64,000 nucleotides of DNA from Alterisphingorhabdus sp051668705 (GTDB lineage Bacteria > Pseudomonadota > Alphaproteobacteria > Sphingomonadales > Sphingomonadaceae), in the NCBI RefSeq assembly GCF_051668705.1, contig NZ_CP196351.1, positions 248,001 through 312,000 of the forward strand. The letters run 5' to 3'. Shown here one piece after another: positions 27,436 to 36,326 of the stretch. A program made the position numbers and the translations under genes. Under the pieces are notes generated by a model that was not told the origin of the DNA, searched no databases, and saw only the letters and a list, made by a program, of their open reading frames with translations. Every line of letters starts with the position of its first letter. Within the stretch, counting starts at the first letter, position 1.

Positions 27436-28286
27436 TCCCAAACCGCTAAGGGAGGCAGGCTCATAAGAATAGCGTCGACATTGCCACCTGTTTTCAGGCC
27501 AAATGTCGTGCCGCGATCATAGACCAGATTAAATTCGGCATAGCGGCCACGATAAATGAGCTGTTGGCGCTTATCCTCTTCATTGAAATCTTCATTCATT
27601 CGGCGGCGCACCAATTGCGGAAAGATATCAAGAAACGCTTTGCCGACATCCTGAGTAAAGGCAAAATTGCGTTCAAAAGCAGCCTCTGTATCGCATTCCA
27701 GATGATCGTAGAAAATACCGCCAACCCCGCGATGCACTTTGCGATGCGGTATATAAAAATAGTCATCAGCCCATTTTTTATATTTGGCATAATATTCCGG
27801 ATCATGCGCATCACACGCCGTCTTCATTCGCGCATGAAATTCTGCAGTGTCCTCATCACGCGGCAAAGGGGGATTAAGGTCAGCGCCGCCGCCAAACCAT
27901 GCCTTTTGCGTGATCAGGAAGCGCGTATTCATATGCACTGCAGGCGCATGCGGGTTAGCCATATGCGCAACCAGAGAAATACCCGTGGCAAAAAAGCGCG
28001 GGTCTTCTGCCGCTCCATTTATTTGCTTGGCAAATTCCTCGCTAAAGCGGCCTTCAACCGTGGAAACATTAACCCCTGCTTTTTCAAAAACCTTACCCTT
28101 GATCAGACCTTGCACGCCGCCGCCGCCAGGGCTGCCATCTTCTTCAGTCCGGTCCCATGGCGTATATTGAAAGCTGGCATCGCTTCCCGCTTCTGTCTCT
28201 ATGGTTTCAAAAGCAGTACAAATCTGGTCACGCAGGCTTTCAAACCAGTTGCGGGCCAGCTGCTTCTGTTCATTCCATTGCGACAT
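27432..28286 (-). CDS. hemF: Oxygen-dependent coproporphyrinogen III oxidase
   Basis: HemF oxidatively decarboxylates coproporphyrinogen III to protoporphyrinogen IX in haem synthesis, in the cytoplasm, using oxygen. The ATG at 28286 has AAAGAGAT directly before it. The 284 residues carry the conserved MNTRFLITQKAWFGGGADLN, YFYIPHRKVHRGVGGIFYDH and GRYAEFNLVYDRGTTFGLKT. A FixK/FnrL-type box lies about 95 bases upstream, suggesting oxygen-linked control. The GNAT gene overlaps its stop. Confidence 0.96.
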   Translation of the reverse strand: MSQWNEQKQLARNWFESLRDQICTAFETIETEAGSDASFQYTPWDRTEEDGSPGGGGVQGLIKGKVFEKAGVNVSTVEGRFSEEFAKQINGAAEDPRFFATGISLVAHMANPHAPAVHMNTRFLITQKAWFGGGADLNPPLPRDEDTAEFHARMKTACDAHDPEYYAKYKKWADDYFYIPHRKVHRGVGGIFYDHLECDTEAAFERNFAFTQDVGKAFLDIFPQLVRRRMNEDFNEEDKRQQLIYRGRYAEFNLVYDRGTTFGLKTGGNVDAILMSLPPLAVWE

Positions 28287-28381
28287 AATATCTCTTTCAT
28301 ATCCAGCGGGGCAATTGTGTGTCGCCAACAGTTTAGACGATCAGCTGCAACCCTGTTTAGTCAGCGTCGAAACCCCTGTCT

Positions 28382-28395
28382 TTGATCAATGTCAA
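28382..28395. promoter_or_regulatory. FixK/FnrL-type anaerobox upstream of hemF
   Basis: TTGATCAATGTCAA fits TTGA-N6-TCAA, the consensus for CRP/FNR-family regulators such as FnrL and FixK. It is centred about 100 bases before the hemF ATG, in the gap between hemF and trmL. Control of a haem gene by such a regulator would be conventional. Confidence 0.5.
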
Positions 28396-28491
28396 TTAAC
28401 GTTGCCACGCTTAGACGTCAATCACGCTCGACAAACAATCGGCCGCTGAAAATTATGTTTATCTGGGACGCGGTGATAGTTTAATGCAGCG

Positions 28492-28941
28492 CTATTTGGT
28501 TGTTTGACGCAATGCTTCGCCCATTGCTATTGCCGCTGCTATTGCGACATTGAGTGATCGTGGCCCTGCTGTCATCGGGATGGTCACAGCCTCATATACT
28601 TGATTCGTCACATGTTCTGGCACACCGGCGCTTTCTGACCCCATTAACAATATGTCATTATCAGAAAATGCAAAATCATAGAGCGATGTTTTGGCTTTGC
28701 TGCTGAGCAGGATGACCCGCGAATCTGTTGCCTGATCCGACAGAAATGTTTCCCAATCGCGGTGACGAGATATTTGTGCATGCTGGTCATAATCCATGAC
28801 CGCGCGTTTCAATTGCCGGTCTCCCAAAGGAAATCCGCAAGGTTCGATAATGTCCGTTGCGACACCAAAGCAGGCGCACATACGGATCATCGTACCAGTA
28901 TTTCCAGCAATATCAGGTTGATAGAGGGCAAGACGCACCAT
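28492..28941 (-). CDS. trmL: tRNA (cytidine/uridine-34 2'-O)-methyltransferase TrmL
   Basis: TrmL methylates the ribose at position 34 of certain leucine tRNAs. It belongs to the SPOUT knot-fold methyltransferases. I placed the start at the ATG at 28941 because AAGGA precedes it at the right distance and the family begins MVRLALYQPDIAGNTG; the 52-codon upstream extension is not expected. The knot region is intact: LLMGSESAGVPEHV and RSLNVAIAAAIAMGEALRQ. At 149 residues it has normal length. It is divergent from petA. Confidence 0.9.
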   Translation of the reverse strand: MVRLALYQPDIAGNTGTMIRMCACFGVATDIIEPCGFPLGDRQLKRAVMDYDQHAQISRHRDWETFLSDQATDSRVILLSSKAKTSLYDFAFSDNDILLMGSESAGVPEHVTNQVYEAVTIPMTAGPRSLNVAIAAAIAMGEALRQTTK

Positions 28942-29158
28942 TTTTTCCTTCACAGGGAACTTTATATCATTCCCTACATTCATAGGTCTATGGACAATTG
29001 TTGCAAAGCCTGTTGGCAATTGATCTGTTTTCGGTTTATCAGGCGCGCGTTTATATGAATATGCCATGCACAAAATGCGAATGACATTGTCTGACAAAGC
29101 ATTATAGGGGCAGGCACGAAGTTGTGAAATAACGAACAGGATTATACTGGGTACGTTT

Positions 29159-29746
29159 ATGACTGATCAGATTGTCAAAGATAATGGTGACGTCGCATCG
29201 GGCGATAACACTGAAAATACCGGAGACGGCGTGCGTCGCCGCGATTTTATCCATATTGCCGCTATTAGTTTTGCCGGTGTTGGCGGAGCAGCGACGGTCT
29301 ATCCGCTGGTATCGCAAATGGCACCATCCTCGGATGTTCTGGCACTGGCATCGGTTGAAATTGATGTTTCTGCCATCACACCGGGGCAAGCTATCAAAAC
29401 GACATGGCGCAAACGTCCTGTTTTTATCCGTAATCTGACAGCGAGCGAGATTGCAGAAGCGAAAAAGGGCGACACTCAGCAAATGCGTGACCCGCAAACG
29501 CTGGCAGACCGTACTGTGGATGGTAAAGAAAACTGGCTGGTTACCCTTGGCGTATGTACGCATTTGGGCTGTATTCCACTTGGCGCAGCTGCTGGTGAAG
29601 TTAAGGGCGAGTTTGACGGTTATTTCTGTCCTTGCCACGGTTCGCACTATGATGTGGCAGGTCGTATCCGTAAGGGTCCAGCACCATCCAATCTGGAAGT
29701 TCCCGAGTTTTCATTCCTGTCTGACACAGTCATCAAAATCGGTTGA
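29159..29746 (+). CDS. petA: Ubiquinol-cytochrome c reductase iron-sulfur (Rieske) subunit
   Basis: The 195-residue Rieske protein has a twin-arginine-like signal-anchor (RRRDFIHIAAISFAGVGG, 26-43). The [2Fe-2S] ligands are in CTHLGC (C133, H135) and CPCHGSHY (C157, H160), with the disulfide cysteines C138 and C159. It carries electrons from ubiquinol to cytochrome c1 on the periplasmic side of complex III. It is the first gene of petABC, 11 bases before petB. Confidence 0.97.
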   Translation: MTDQIVKDNGDVASGDNTENTGDGVRRRDFIHIAAISFAGVGGAATVYPLVSQMAPSSDVLALASVEIDVSAITPGQAIKTTWRKRPVFIRNLTASEIAEAKKGDTQQMRDPQTLADRTVDGKENWLVTLGVCTHLGCIPLGAAAGEVKGEFDGYFCPCHGSHYDVAGRIRKGPAPSNLEVPEFSFLSDTVIKIG

Positions 29747-29757
29747 GGTAAGAGAAA

Positions 29758-31080
29758 ATGAGTTTTCCCTGGGCAAAAGAATATCAACCAAAGACAGAAT
29801 TTACGCGCTGGATGGATCAACGCCTTCCTTTGCCGCGTATGGTCTATAATGCTGTAGGTGCTGGCTATCCCGTACCGCGCAACTTGAACTATTTCTGGAA
29901 TTTCGGCGTGTTGGCCGGGTTCTTTCTGGTTGTACAAATCGTCACTGGCATTGTTATGGCTATGCATTATGCAGCCAATGTCGATGTTGCTTTCGCATCT
30001 ATCGAACATACTGTGCGTGATGTAAATTATGGCTGGTTGATGCGTTATGCGCACGCTAACGGGGCCAGCTTCTTTTTCATTGTGGTCTATATTCATATGG
30101 GCCGCGGCTTATATTTCAGCTCTTATAAAGCGCCGCGTGAGATGATCTGGCTTTTGGGTCTAGTCATATTCCTGCTGATGATGGCGACTGCTTTTATGGG
30201 CTATGTTTTGCCTTGGGGCCAAATGAGCTTCTGGGGCGCGCAGGTTATCACTGGCTTGTTCTCTGCCATTCCTTTGGTTGGTGAAACACTACAGCAATGG
30301 CTGCTTGGCGGTTTTGCACCAGATAATGCGGCTCTAAACCGTTTCTTCTCGCTGCACTATTTGCTGCCATTCGTAATTGCTGGCGTAATTATCCTGCACA
30401 TCTGGGCTTTGCACATTCCGGGTTCATCCAACCCGACAGGTGTCGAGGTGAAAAGCGAAAGCGATACTGTACCATTCCACCCTTATTATACATCGAAAGA
30501 TGGTTTTGGGCTGGCCGTGGTGCTGATCATATTCGCGGCAGTGATTACCTTTGCACCCAATGCTTTGGGCCATCCTGACAACTATATCGAAGCCAACCCG
30601 CTATCGACCCCAGCGCATATTGTCCCTGAATGGTATTTCTTGCCATTTTACGCTATCCTGCGTGCTTTCACGGTCGATCTTGGCATACCGTTTACAGACA
30701 TTGTTATCATCCCTGCAAAATTATTGGGCGTTTTGGCGATGTTTGGTTCGATTATCTTGCTGTTCTTCCTGCCTTGGTTGGACAGGTCGCCTGTACGCTC
30801 GGGCAATTATCGGCCGGTCTTCAAAATATTCTTCTGGGTATTGGTTGCGGATATGGTCTTGTTGACCTTCCTTGGCGGTGCCCCTGCGGAAGAACCTTTT
30901 GTTATGCTTAGCCAATTGGCATCGGCATATTATTTCGCGCACTTCCTGCTAATATTGCCGCTGATTTCGGCAATGGAAACACCTAAACCACTGCCTAATT
31001 CAATTACAGAAGCAGTTTTGGGTAAGAAATCCGGCGATGAAGCATCCGCTCCGGGTTATGTCCCGCAGCCCGCTGAATAA
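29758..31080 (+). CDS. petB: Cytochrome b subunit of complex III
   Basis: The 440-residue polytopic protein has eight predicted helices. Haem-ligating histidines appear in the second and fourth helices (MRYAHANGASFFFIVVYIHM; FSLHYLLPFVIAGVIILHI). The quinone-site motif PEWY is at HIVPEWYFLPFYAILRA. It is the core of the Q-cycle in the inner membrane. A ribosome site GAGGTAAGAG precedes the ATG. It is the middle gene of petABC. Confidence 0.97.
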   Translation: MSFPWAKEYQPKTEFTRWMDQRLPLPRMVYNAVGAGYPVPRNLNYFWNFGVLAGFFLVVQIVTGIVMAMHYAANVDVAFASIEHTVRDVNYGWLMRYAHANGASFFFIVVYIHMGRGLYFSSYKAPREMIWLLGLVIFLLMMATAFMGYVLPWGQMSFWGAQVITGLFSAIPLVGETLQQWLLGGFAPDNAALNRFFSLHYLLPFVIAGVIILHIWALHIPGSSNPTGVEVKSESDTVPFHPYYTSKDGFGLAVVLIIFAAVITFAPNALGHPDNYIEANPLSTPAHIVPEWYFLPFYAILRAFTVDLGIPFTDIVIIPAKLLGVLAMFGSIILLFFLPWLDRSPVRSGNYRPVFKIFFWVLVADMVLLTFLGGAPAEEPFVMLSQLASAYYFAHFLLILPLISAMETPKPLPNSITEAVLGKKSGDEASAPGYVPQPAE

Positions 31081-31109
31081 TAACGGCCAGATCAGAAAAG
31101 AGAGTTATC

Positions 31110-31955
31110 ATGATACGCTTAATCTCAACTTTGGTTGGTATCTTCTTTGTCGGGATGTTGCTGTTCTCCTTCGGAACTGGCGCTGGTACATATTTGACAA
31201 CGGAGCAGCTCGAAACGGCTGAGCATAAATATCACAAAAAGCCGGAAGCCTATGCTTTCGCATCAGACGGGGCCTTGGGTCAATTTGATGAGCAGCAATT
31301 GCAGCGCGGTTTGAAAGTTTATCAAGAGGTATGCGCGGCATGCCACTCGATGAAATATATCAGCTTCCGCAACTTTGCTGCTTTGGGTTATGATGAGGAC
31401 CAGATCAAAAATCTGGCGGCAAACTGGCCTATCCCGCAGCCAACTGTAAACAAAGATACGGGCGAGACGGATACACGGCCTAATCTGCCTGCGGATAGAT
31501 TACCCACTCCGTTCCCGAATGAGGTTGCGGCCCGTGCAGCCAACAATAATGCTGTTCCGCCTGATCTTTCTTTAATGACAAAGGCACGTCCTGGCGGAGC
31601 AAATTATGTTCGGTCATTGTTGTTGGGATATCAGGAGCCTTCTGCAGAATTGTTGGCAGAATTTCCTGATGCTGCTCCTGGTGAGGGTTTGCACCACAAC
31701 CCTTGGTTCCCGAACCTGAACCTTGCCATGGCGCAACCCTTGGTTATTCCTGACCAAGTCACCTATGATGACGGAACCGAAGCGAGTGTCGAGCAAATGG
31801 CAACCGATGTTGCTGCATTCCTGATTTGGACTGCAGAGCCTAAGCTGGAAGAGCGCCGGCAAACAGGTTGGGCCGTGTTGGCATTTCTTCTGATCGCTGC
31901 TGTTCTGGCGTTCCTGTCCTATAAACAGATTTGGGCCGACAAAAAGAAGGGCTAA
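31110..31955 (+). CDS. petC: Cytochrome c1 subunit of complex III
   Basis: The 281 residues start with a signal-like helix (about 4-24). The haem c motif CAACHS lies at 75-80, the likely axial methionine in NLNLAMAQPL, and a C-terminal membrane anchor spans GWAVLAFLLIAAVLAFLSY. It accepts electrons from the Rieske protein and passes them to a soluble or membrane cytochrome c. It ends the petABC unit, and apt begins 9 bases later and may be co-transcribed. Confidence 0.96.
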   Translation: MIRLISTLVGIFFVGMLLFSFGTGAGTYLTTEQLETAEHKYHKKPEAYAFASDGALGQFDEQQLQRGLKVYQEVCAACHSMKYISFRNFAALGYDEDQIKNLAANWPIPQPTVNKDTGETDTRPNLPADRLPTPFPNEVAARAANNNAVPPDLSLMTKARPGGANYVRSLLLGYQEPSAELLAEFPDAAPGEGLHHNPWFPNLNLAMAQPLVIPDQVTYDDGTEASVEQMATDVAAFLIWTAEPKLEERRQTGWAVLAFLLIAAVLAFLSYKQIWADKKKG

Positions 31956-31964
31956 GATTGCTCT

Positions 31965-32513
31965 ATGACGGATAAGGCGACCATCGCTGAATTACAGGCA
32001 ATGGTGCGCACTTTGCCGGACTTTCCGAAGCCCGGCATTCAGTTCCGCGATATTACGACATTAATTTCCAACGGCCGGGGCTTGTCCTCGGCGGTTGCGC
32101 ATCTAGCGGAATTGGCGCGGGCGGATGAACCCCAGCTTATTGCGGGCATGGAGGCGCGCGGATTTATCTTTGGTGCGGCGGTTGCTGCTGCATTGGGCGT
32201 TGGCTTTTTACCCATACGCAAACCGGGCAAACTGCCTGTGCCTACGATCGGTGTCGATTATGCCCTAGAATATGGCACAGACCGGCTAGAAATTGACCCT
32301 GATGCCATCAGCGCAAATATGCGCGTCACAATTGTGGATGATCTTATCGCCACCGGTGGGACAGCTTTGGCGACGGTGCAACTATTGCGCAATGCTGGGG
32401 CAGATGTGCGCCAGGCATTATTTGTCATTGATCTGCCAGACCTTGGCGGTGCATCAAAATTGCGTGATGCCGATATTGCTACGCAGAGCCTGATGCATTT
32501 TAACGGCGATTAG
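31965..32513 (+). CDS. apt: Adenine phosphoribosyltransferase
   Basis: Apt salvages adenine to AMP using PRPP. The 182 residues show PDFPKPGIQFRDITTL at the N-terminus, the substrate stretch GMEARGFIFGAAVAAALGVG, and the PRPP-binding motif VTIVDDLIATGGTALAT. Nine bases separate it from petC, so expression may be tied to the bc1 operon. A palindrome lies downstream. Confidence 0.96.
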   Translation: MTDKATIAELQAMVRTLPDFPKPGIQFRDITTLISNGRGLSSAVAHLAELARADEPQLIAGMEARGFIFGAAVAAALGVGFLPIRKPGKLPVPTIGVDYALEYGTDRLEIDPDAISANMRVTIVDDLIATGGTALATVQLLRNAGADVRQALFVIDLPDLGGASKLRDADIATQSLMHFNGD

Positions 32514-32530
32514 CCACGCAGCGCTGAAAA

Positions 32531-32563
32531 CATGCAGTATGATTCTGCGCAGAACCATGCATG
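32531..32563. promoter_or_regulatory. Nested palindrome upstream of the P460-like genes
   Basis: A perfect 12-base palindrome TTCTGCGCAGAA (32543-32554) sits inside a larger dyad CATGCA (32531-32536) and TGCATG (32558-32563). It is 80 bases before the first P460-like gene and 18 bases after the apt stop. No T-run follows, so an operator is more likely than a terminator. The regulator is unknown; the LysR gene downstream is a candidate. Confidence 0.4.
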
Positions 32564-32642
32564 ATAGGCATAAAAACTATACGTTTATTACCGTCTATTT
32601 CATATGCATAAAAGTGCACTCAAATTGACGGTGAGGATCATT

Positions 32643-33293
32643 ATGCAGAATAGATTATATAAAGGATCACTAGCTCTTACTTGGCTCGCAACGGGCGCAT
32701 TATTGGTAGCAGGCTGCACACAGGTGGAGACATCTGACACTGCCGGGCAGGAAGTAACCGGGTCAGAGAGTTCCGAAGGCATTATACGGGCATCGTTCAA
32801 TGATGATGGGTCAGTCAATCAGCCGGAAAATTGGCGTGAATGGGTGTTTGTTGGCGCACCATTGACCCCCAATGCTTTAAATGGCGGCGCAGCGCCGTTT
32901 CCTGAATTTCATAATGTCTATATTGAGCCTAGCGCATATGCGGCCTATTCTGAAACAGGTGAATTCCCTGAAGGCACGCAAATAGCCAAAGAGCTCACCA
33001 CGGTGCGTGACAATAATAATGCGGAAAATGGTTCGTCGCAGGAAGTAAGCGGCGTAGGATATTTTGAAGGCGAATTTGTTGGTTTAGAGTTGACCGTTAA
33101 AGATAGCGTTCGCTTTAAGGATGAGCCCGGTGGCTGGGCATATTTCAGCTTTGGTCATAAGGCACCCCCTTATGAGCAAACAGCAACAGCAATGCCGACT
33201 GACTCATGCAATGCATGTCACGCTGAATCCGCTGGCGATGATTTTGTTTTCACGCAATTTTATCCAGTCCTACGTGCTGCAAAACCGCAATAG
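32643..33293 (+). CDS. Cytochrome P460-like haem lipoprotein, copy 1
   Basis: The ATG at 32643 has GAGGA before it. The 216 residues start with a lipoprotein signal (lipobox LVAGC). Mature features of the cytochrome P460 family follow: NWREWVFVGAPLTPN, FHNVYIEPSAYAAYSETGEF with PEGT, a GGWAYFSFG stretch, and a C-terminal haem site CNACH (189-193). Known P460 proteins oxidise hydroxylamine or nitric oxide-related compounds using a haem crosslinked to lysine; whether this one does is unknown. The product should be membrane-anchored in the periplasm. A second family member follows directly. Confidence 0.82.
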   Translation: MQNRLYKGSLALTWLATGALLVAGCTQVETSDTAGQEVTGSESSEGIIRASFNDDGSVNQPENWREWVFVGAPLTPNALNGGAAPFPEFHNVYIEPSAYAAYSETGEFPEGTQIAKELTTVRDNNNAENGSSQEVSGVGYFEGEFVGLELTVKDSVRFKDEPGGWAYFSFGHKAPPYEQTATAMPTDSCNACHAESAGDDFVFTQFYPVLRAAKPQ

Positions 33294-33313
33294 TGTAAAA
33301 AGAGGAAGCTAAA

Positions 33314-33955
33314 ATGGTGAGCAGGGTTATTATGCCTATGGCGGCACTCATGGCATTATTATTGACATCTTGCAGTGCCACACCGTCTGCAGAAATTGCT
33401 GAGGACAATGCCGCAGCCGTAATATGGCCGGCAGATATTGTTTCTGAAACCGGAGATATTTCATTTCCAAAAGGCTTTTTGAAATGGCAAACTCTGGGTG
33501 CGTGGTCGACTGCTGATGAAGAAGGTAAAGCCAATGGCATGCATCAAGTCTATGTGTCGCCCGGTGCAGCGGACGCCTATTTGGAAACCGGCGCGTTTCC
33601 TGATGGTACGGTACTTGTAAAAGAGGTCCGAAGTGCTGCAACCGCTCAGCTTTCAACGGGTGCTGCGTCTTACGCAACCGATAAAGGCGTTTGGTTTGTG
33701 ATGATTAAAGACAAGAAAGAACGCTTTCCGGAAAATGCACTTTGGGGCGATGGCTGGGGTTGGGCTCTTTTTGATGCAAAAGAGCCTGGCAAACAAATGG
33801 CAACGGACTATCAAAATGATTGTCTAGCTTGTCATGTTCCCGCTCAGGAGACTGATTGGGTATATGTTGAGGCTTATCCTGTCCTTTGGAAAGATGGTAA
33901 GCCGCCCATACCAAAATGGCTTGACCAAGCAAAAGCGGCAATGAACGAACAATAA
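33314..33955 (+). CDS. Cytochrome P460-like haem lipoprotein, copy 2
   Basis: The 213 residues have a lipoprotein signal with the lipobox LLTSC, a P460-type body (FLKWQTLGAWSTADEEG, MHQVYVSPGAADAYLETGAF, GDGWGWALFDA) and the haem site CLACH (170-174). The ribosome site is AGAGGAAGC. It lies 20 bases after the first copy. The two share the family layout but diverge widely, so the duplication is old or they were acquired separately. Pairing suggests either a hetero-complex or different substrates. Confidence 0.82.
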   Translation: MVSRVIMPMAALMALLLTSCSATPSAEIAEDNAAAVIWPADIVSETGDISFPKGFLKWQTLGAWSTADEEGKANGMHQVYVSPGAADAYLETGAFPDGTVLVKEVRSAATAQLSTGAASYATDKGVWFVMIKDKKERFPENALWGDGWGWALFDAKEPGKQMATDYQNDCLACHVPAQETDWVYVEAYPVLWKDGKPPIPKWLDQAKAAMNEQ

Positions 33956-34186
33956 TATTTAATAATATTGTCGAAGTGAATGACTGCCGTGCGTAGGAGC
34001 TTTCCGGCAACCTTCTTTTTTGTAAAAAATAATGGCTTACCCCATCCAAGGCTTCTCATTGTCCCGAATGAAAAAATAGCCTTGGCAAGCAGAGGCGGCG
34101 GTTGCATAGGCGATCGGCGTCTCTGCTAGTAGCCAAATAATGACACATGGATTATCTATAGTGCAATTTTTTGAGGGGGCTTCGGG

Positions 34187-35062
34187 ATGGAATTAAAACA
34201 GATTAAATATTTTCTGTCAGTGGCAGAAACGCTCAACTTTACCCAAGCCTCAGAGCAGCATAATGTTTCTCAGCCGGCCCTCACCAGATCTATTCAGAAC
34301 TTAGAGGCTGAATTTGGCGGGCTATTGATTATTCGCGATGGCAAAAATACACGCCTGACCGAACTGGGTGAGAAAATTCGTAATGAGTTTGCCAGCATAA
34401 TTGAGAGTGAAAAACGTGCCAAATTGCTTGCGCAGGATCATTTATATGCTGGGCATAGTCTTCTCAATATTGGTATCGCCAATTCACTAGGGCCTGCAAA
34501 ATTTGTAAAGTTCTTTTCAGAATTTTTGCTGCAATACCCAAATATCCGTATCGTTTTGCATCAAATTGATCAAGCAACATCAGATGAAGCAATTTTGTCG
34601 GGTTATCTCGATGCCTGTATCTGCACAAAGCGTAGCAAGCCAAATCATAAGATTGATGTCACCCCGTTGTTCGAAGAACGTATGCTGCTTGCTTTTGCCG
34701 ATAATAGCCATTTGGCAAGCAAAGCGCAGGTTACCTTGGAAGAATTATCCAAAGAGAATTATTTTGACCGCCTGAACTGCGAATTTCGGCCAAATTTTAT
34801 AGCTATGATGGATGAAATGCAGCTGGATATTCAACCTTTACTGCAATCTGACCGCGAAGACTGGATCCAACAGCTCGTTGTCACTGGTCAAGGCGTATGT
34901 ACCCTTGGCGAATATTCAGCCGTTATTCCCAGCATAAAGATGCGTCCAATTAAAGGGATGGACGTAAAACGCACCGTAGCGATTTCTTTCATCTTGGGTT
35001 CGGCTGCTTCCCCTGCAATCGTAGCTTTTAAGGAAATGGCGAAAAATTATAGCTGGACCTAA
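34187..35062 (+). CDS. LysR family transcriptional regulator
   Basis: The 291 residues have an N-terminal winged helix-turn-helix (1-60, MELKQIKYFLSVAETLNFTQ, followed by VSQPALTRSIQNLEAEFGG) and a LysR substrate-binding domain. A GAGGGGG-like ribosome site precedes the ATG. The targets are unknown. It lies 231 bases after the P460-like pair on the same strand, not divergent from it as LysR genes often are, so the link is only suggestive. The effector cannot be read from the sequence. Confidence 0.9.
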   Translation: MELKQIKYFLSVAETLNFTQASEQHNVSQPALTRSIQNLEAEFGGLLIIRDGKNTRLTELGEKIRNEFASIIESEKRAKLLAQDHLYAGHSLLNIGIANSLGPAKFVKFFSEFLLQYPNIRIVLHQIDQATSDEAILSGYLDACICTKRSKPNHKIDVTPLFEERMLLAFADNSHLASKAQVTLEELSKENYFDRLNCEFRPNFIAMMDEMQLDIQPLLQSDREDWIQQLVVTGQGVCTLGEYSAVIPSIKMRPIKGMDVKRTVAISFILGSAASPAIVAFKEMAKNYSWT

Positions 35063-35195
35063 TTTGAGTCAATGGCCTCACAGGTCGCGGTTCCTATTCT
35101 TTCATCACAATATCATTCGCAATAGCGGCTAATGCAGTCCGCATGCGCTCAGGGTCTCTGATGGAGGATGAACGCGATATATCTTAAACAGAAGT

Positions 35196-35269
35196 TGGAG
35201 CGGGTAAGGGGAATCGAACCCCTCTAGCTAGCTTGGAAGGCTAGAGCATTACCACTATGCTATACCCGC
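35196..35269 (-). tRNA. tRNA-Gly (anticodon TCC)
   Basis: On the minus strand a complete cloverleaf of 74 bases can be folded. The acceptor stem is GCGGGTA/TACCCGC with discriminator T and an encoded CCA. The D-arm is followed by an anticodon stem CTAGC with the loop CTTCCAA, giving anticodon TCC. The T-arm is GAGGG-GTTCGATT-CCCCT-like. It reads glycine codons GGA and GGG. Confidence 0.95.
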
Positions 35270-35443
35270 TCTATATCGCAGCGTGCGGCGATGTCATTGC
35301 CAGCTTGTCGTGGGCAGGTCAATAATTTTGATAGCGGCATACTTCGGTTTATCAGCATTGCTTTAGGCTGAACAAAGCATGCTCGTCGATACACTTTGCG
35401 ACAAAGTCAGGGTGATTACGCGAAATGTCTGCGACAATGGTTG

Positions 35444-35460
35444 TCTATAACGATTATAGA
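35444..35460. promoter_or_regulatory. Perfect palindrome upstream of the EF-hand gene
   Basis: TCTATAA-CGA-TTATAGA forms perfect 7-base arms, 70 bases before the EF-hand gene. The TATAA in it could also serve as a -10 element, so a repressor bound here would block the promoter. Candidate regulators include the response regulator encoded downstream, though OmpR-type proteins usually bind direct repeats. Confidence 0.4.
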
Positions 35461-35530
35461 AGTCGCGGCGAACTTCTCCCCTCTCTTTATACCCCGCCGC
35501 GGCTTCATCGGATTTTGAAAGGAAATATCT

Positions 35531-36190
35531 ATGAAAAAGAAACCGATTATTTTCTCGCTGATCGCTGGTGTGTCATTGGTCGCCGCAGGTACTGCCATTG
35601 CGCAAAAAGGCCATGGAAAAGCGGATGCTAATGGTGACGGCGTTGTCACCGAAGAAGAGATGCTGGCATCTGTGCAAGCACGCTTTGCGCGGATGGACGC
35701 CAATGGCGATGGTGTAGTCAACCGCGCAGACCGTGACGCCAAAGCTGAGCAGCGCTTTGCTAAGCAGGATGCCAATGGCGATGGTGAAGTTTCGCTGGAA
35801 GAAATGCAGGCTGCCCGCGCCGAACGCGCTGCCAAACGCTTTGCCCGATTAGATACTGACAATAGCGGTGGTATTAGCCAGGAAGAAATGGCGCAGGCCA
35901 AAGCGAAACGAGGCGGACCTGATGGTCGTGGTCCACGTGTCGGTGGTCGACATGGTGAGCGTGATGGCGGTGAAGGTCGCGGTAGACGTGGCGGACGCGG
36001 TTTGGAACGCGCGGACGCCAATGGCGACGAAGCGATAAGCTATGCTGAACTGGAAGCACAGGCGTTGAAACGCTTTGAACGTATAGACACTGATTCCGAT
36101 GGTCGCATTACTGCCGAAGAGCGCAAAGCGGCACGCGAAAAGCGCGGGCGTGGACGCGGCGGACGTGGTGATCGCAGCGGCGCTCGCTAA
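35531..36190 (+). CDS. Secreted protein with six EF-hand-like calcium loops
   Basis: The start has AAAGGAAA nearby. In 219 residues a signal peptide ends at GTAIAQ. Six EF-hand loops follow: DANGDGVVTEEE, DANGDGVVNRAD, DANGDGEVSLEE, DTDNSGGISQEE, DANGDEAISYAE and DTDSDGRITAEE. Between loops four and five and at the C-terminus are runs rich in Arg and Gly. It should bind calcium in the periplasm. A response regulator and histidine kinase follow on the same strand after 136 bases, recalling the EF-hand proteins controlled by calcium-responsive two-component systems in other proteobacteria. The fifth loop (DEAIS) has a weaker consensus. Confidence 0.87.
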   Translation: MKKKPIIFSLIAGVSLVAAGTAIAQKGHGKADANGDGVVTEEEMLASVQARFARMDANGDGVVNRADRDAKAEQRFAKQDANGDGEVSLEEMQAARAERAAKRFARLDTDNSGGISQEEMAQAKAKRGGPDGRGPRVGGRHGERDGGEGRGRRGGRGLERADANGDEAISYAELEAQALKRFERIDTDSDGRITAEERKAAREKRGRGRGGRGDRSGAR

Positions 36191-36326
36191 GCGCAAGTCG
36201 GTTTATTGCGTTATCGCAGTAGATTGAATGTACATATCAAAGCGGAGGTAATGTGGATATGCGCATTGCCTCCGCGGCTTCGTTACAGCCTCCCAAACCG
36301 GTCGATACCGTGTTAGGACATTTCTT

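Noticed and set aside
28942..29097. 52-codon N-terminal extension of trmL
   Set aside because: The family starts at MVRLALYQPDI and a good ribosome site precedes that ATG.
35063..35195. Short minus-strand frame after the LysR gene, ending in IANDIVMKE
   Set aside because: About 27 codons after a stop, no ribosome site and no recognised family; it could be a gene remnant but cannot be supported.
35196..35269. tRNA-Gly as an integration site
   Set aside because: No repeat of the tRNA 3' end and no integrase-like gene were seen nearby.
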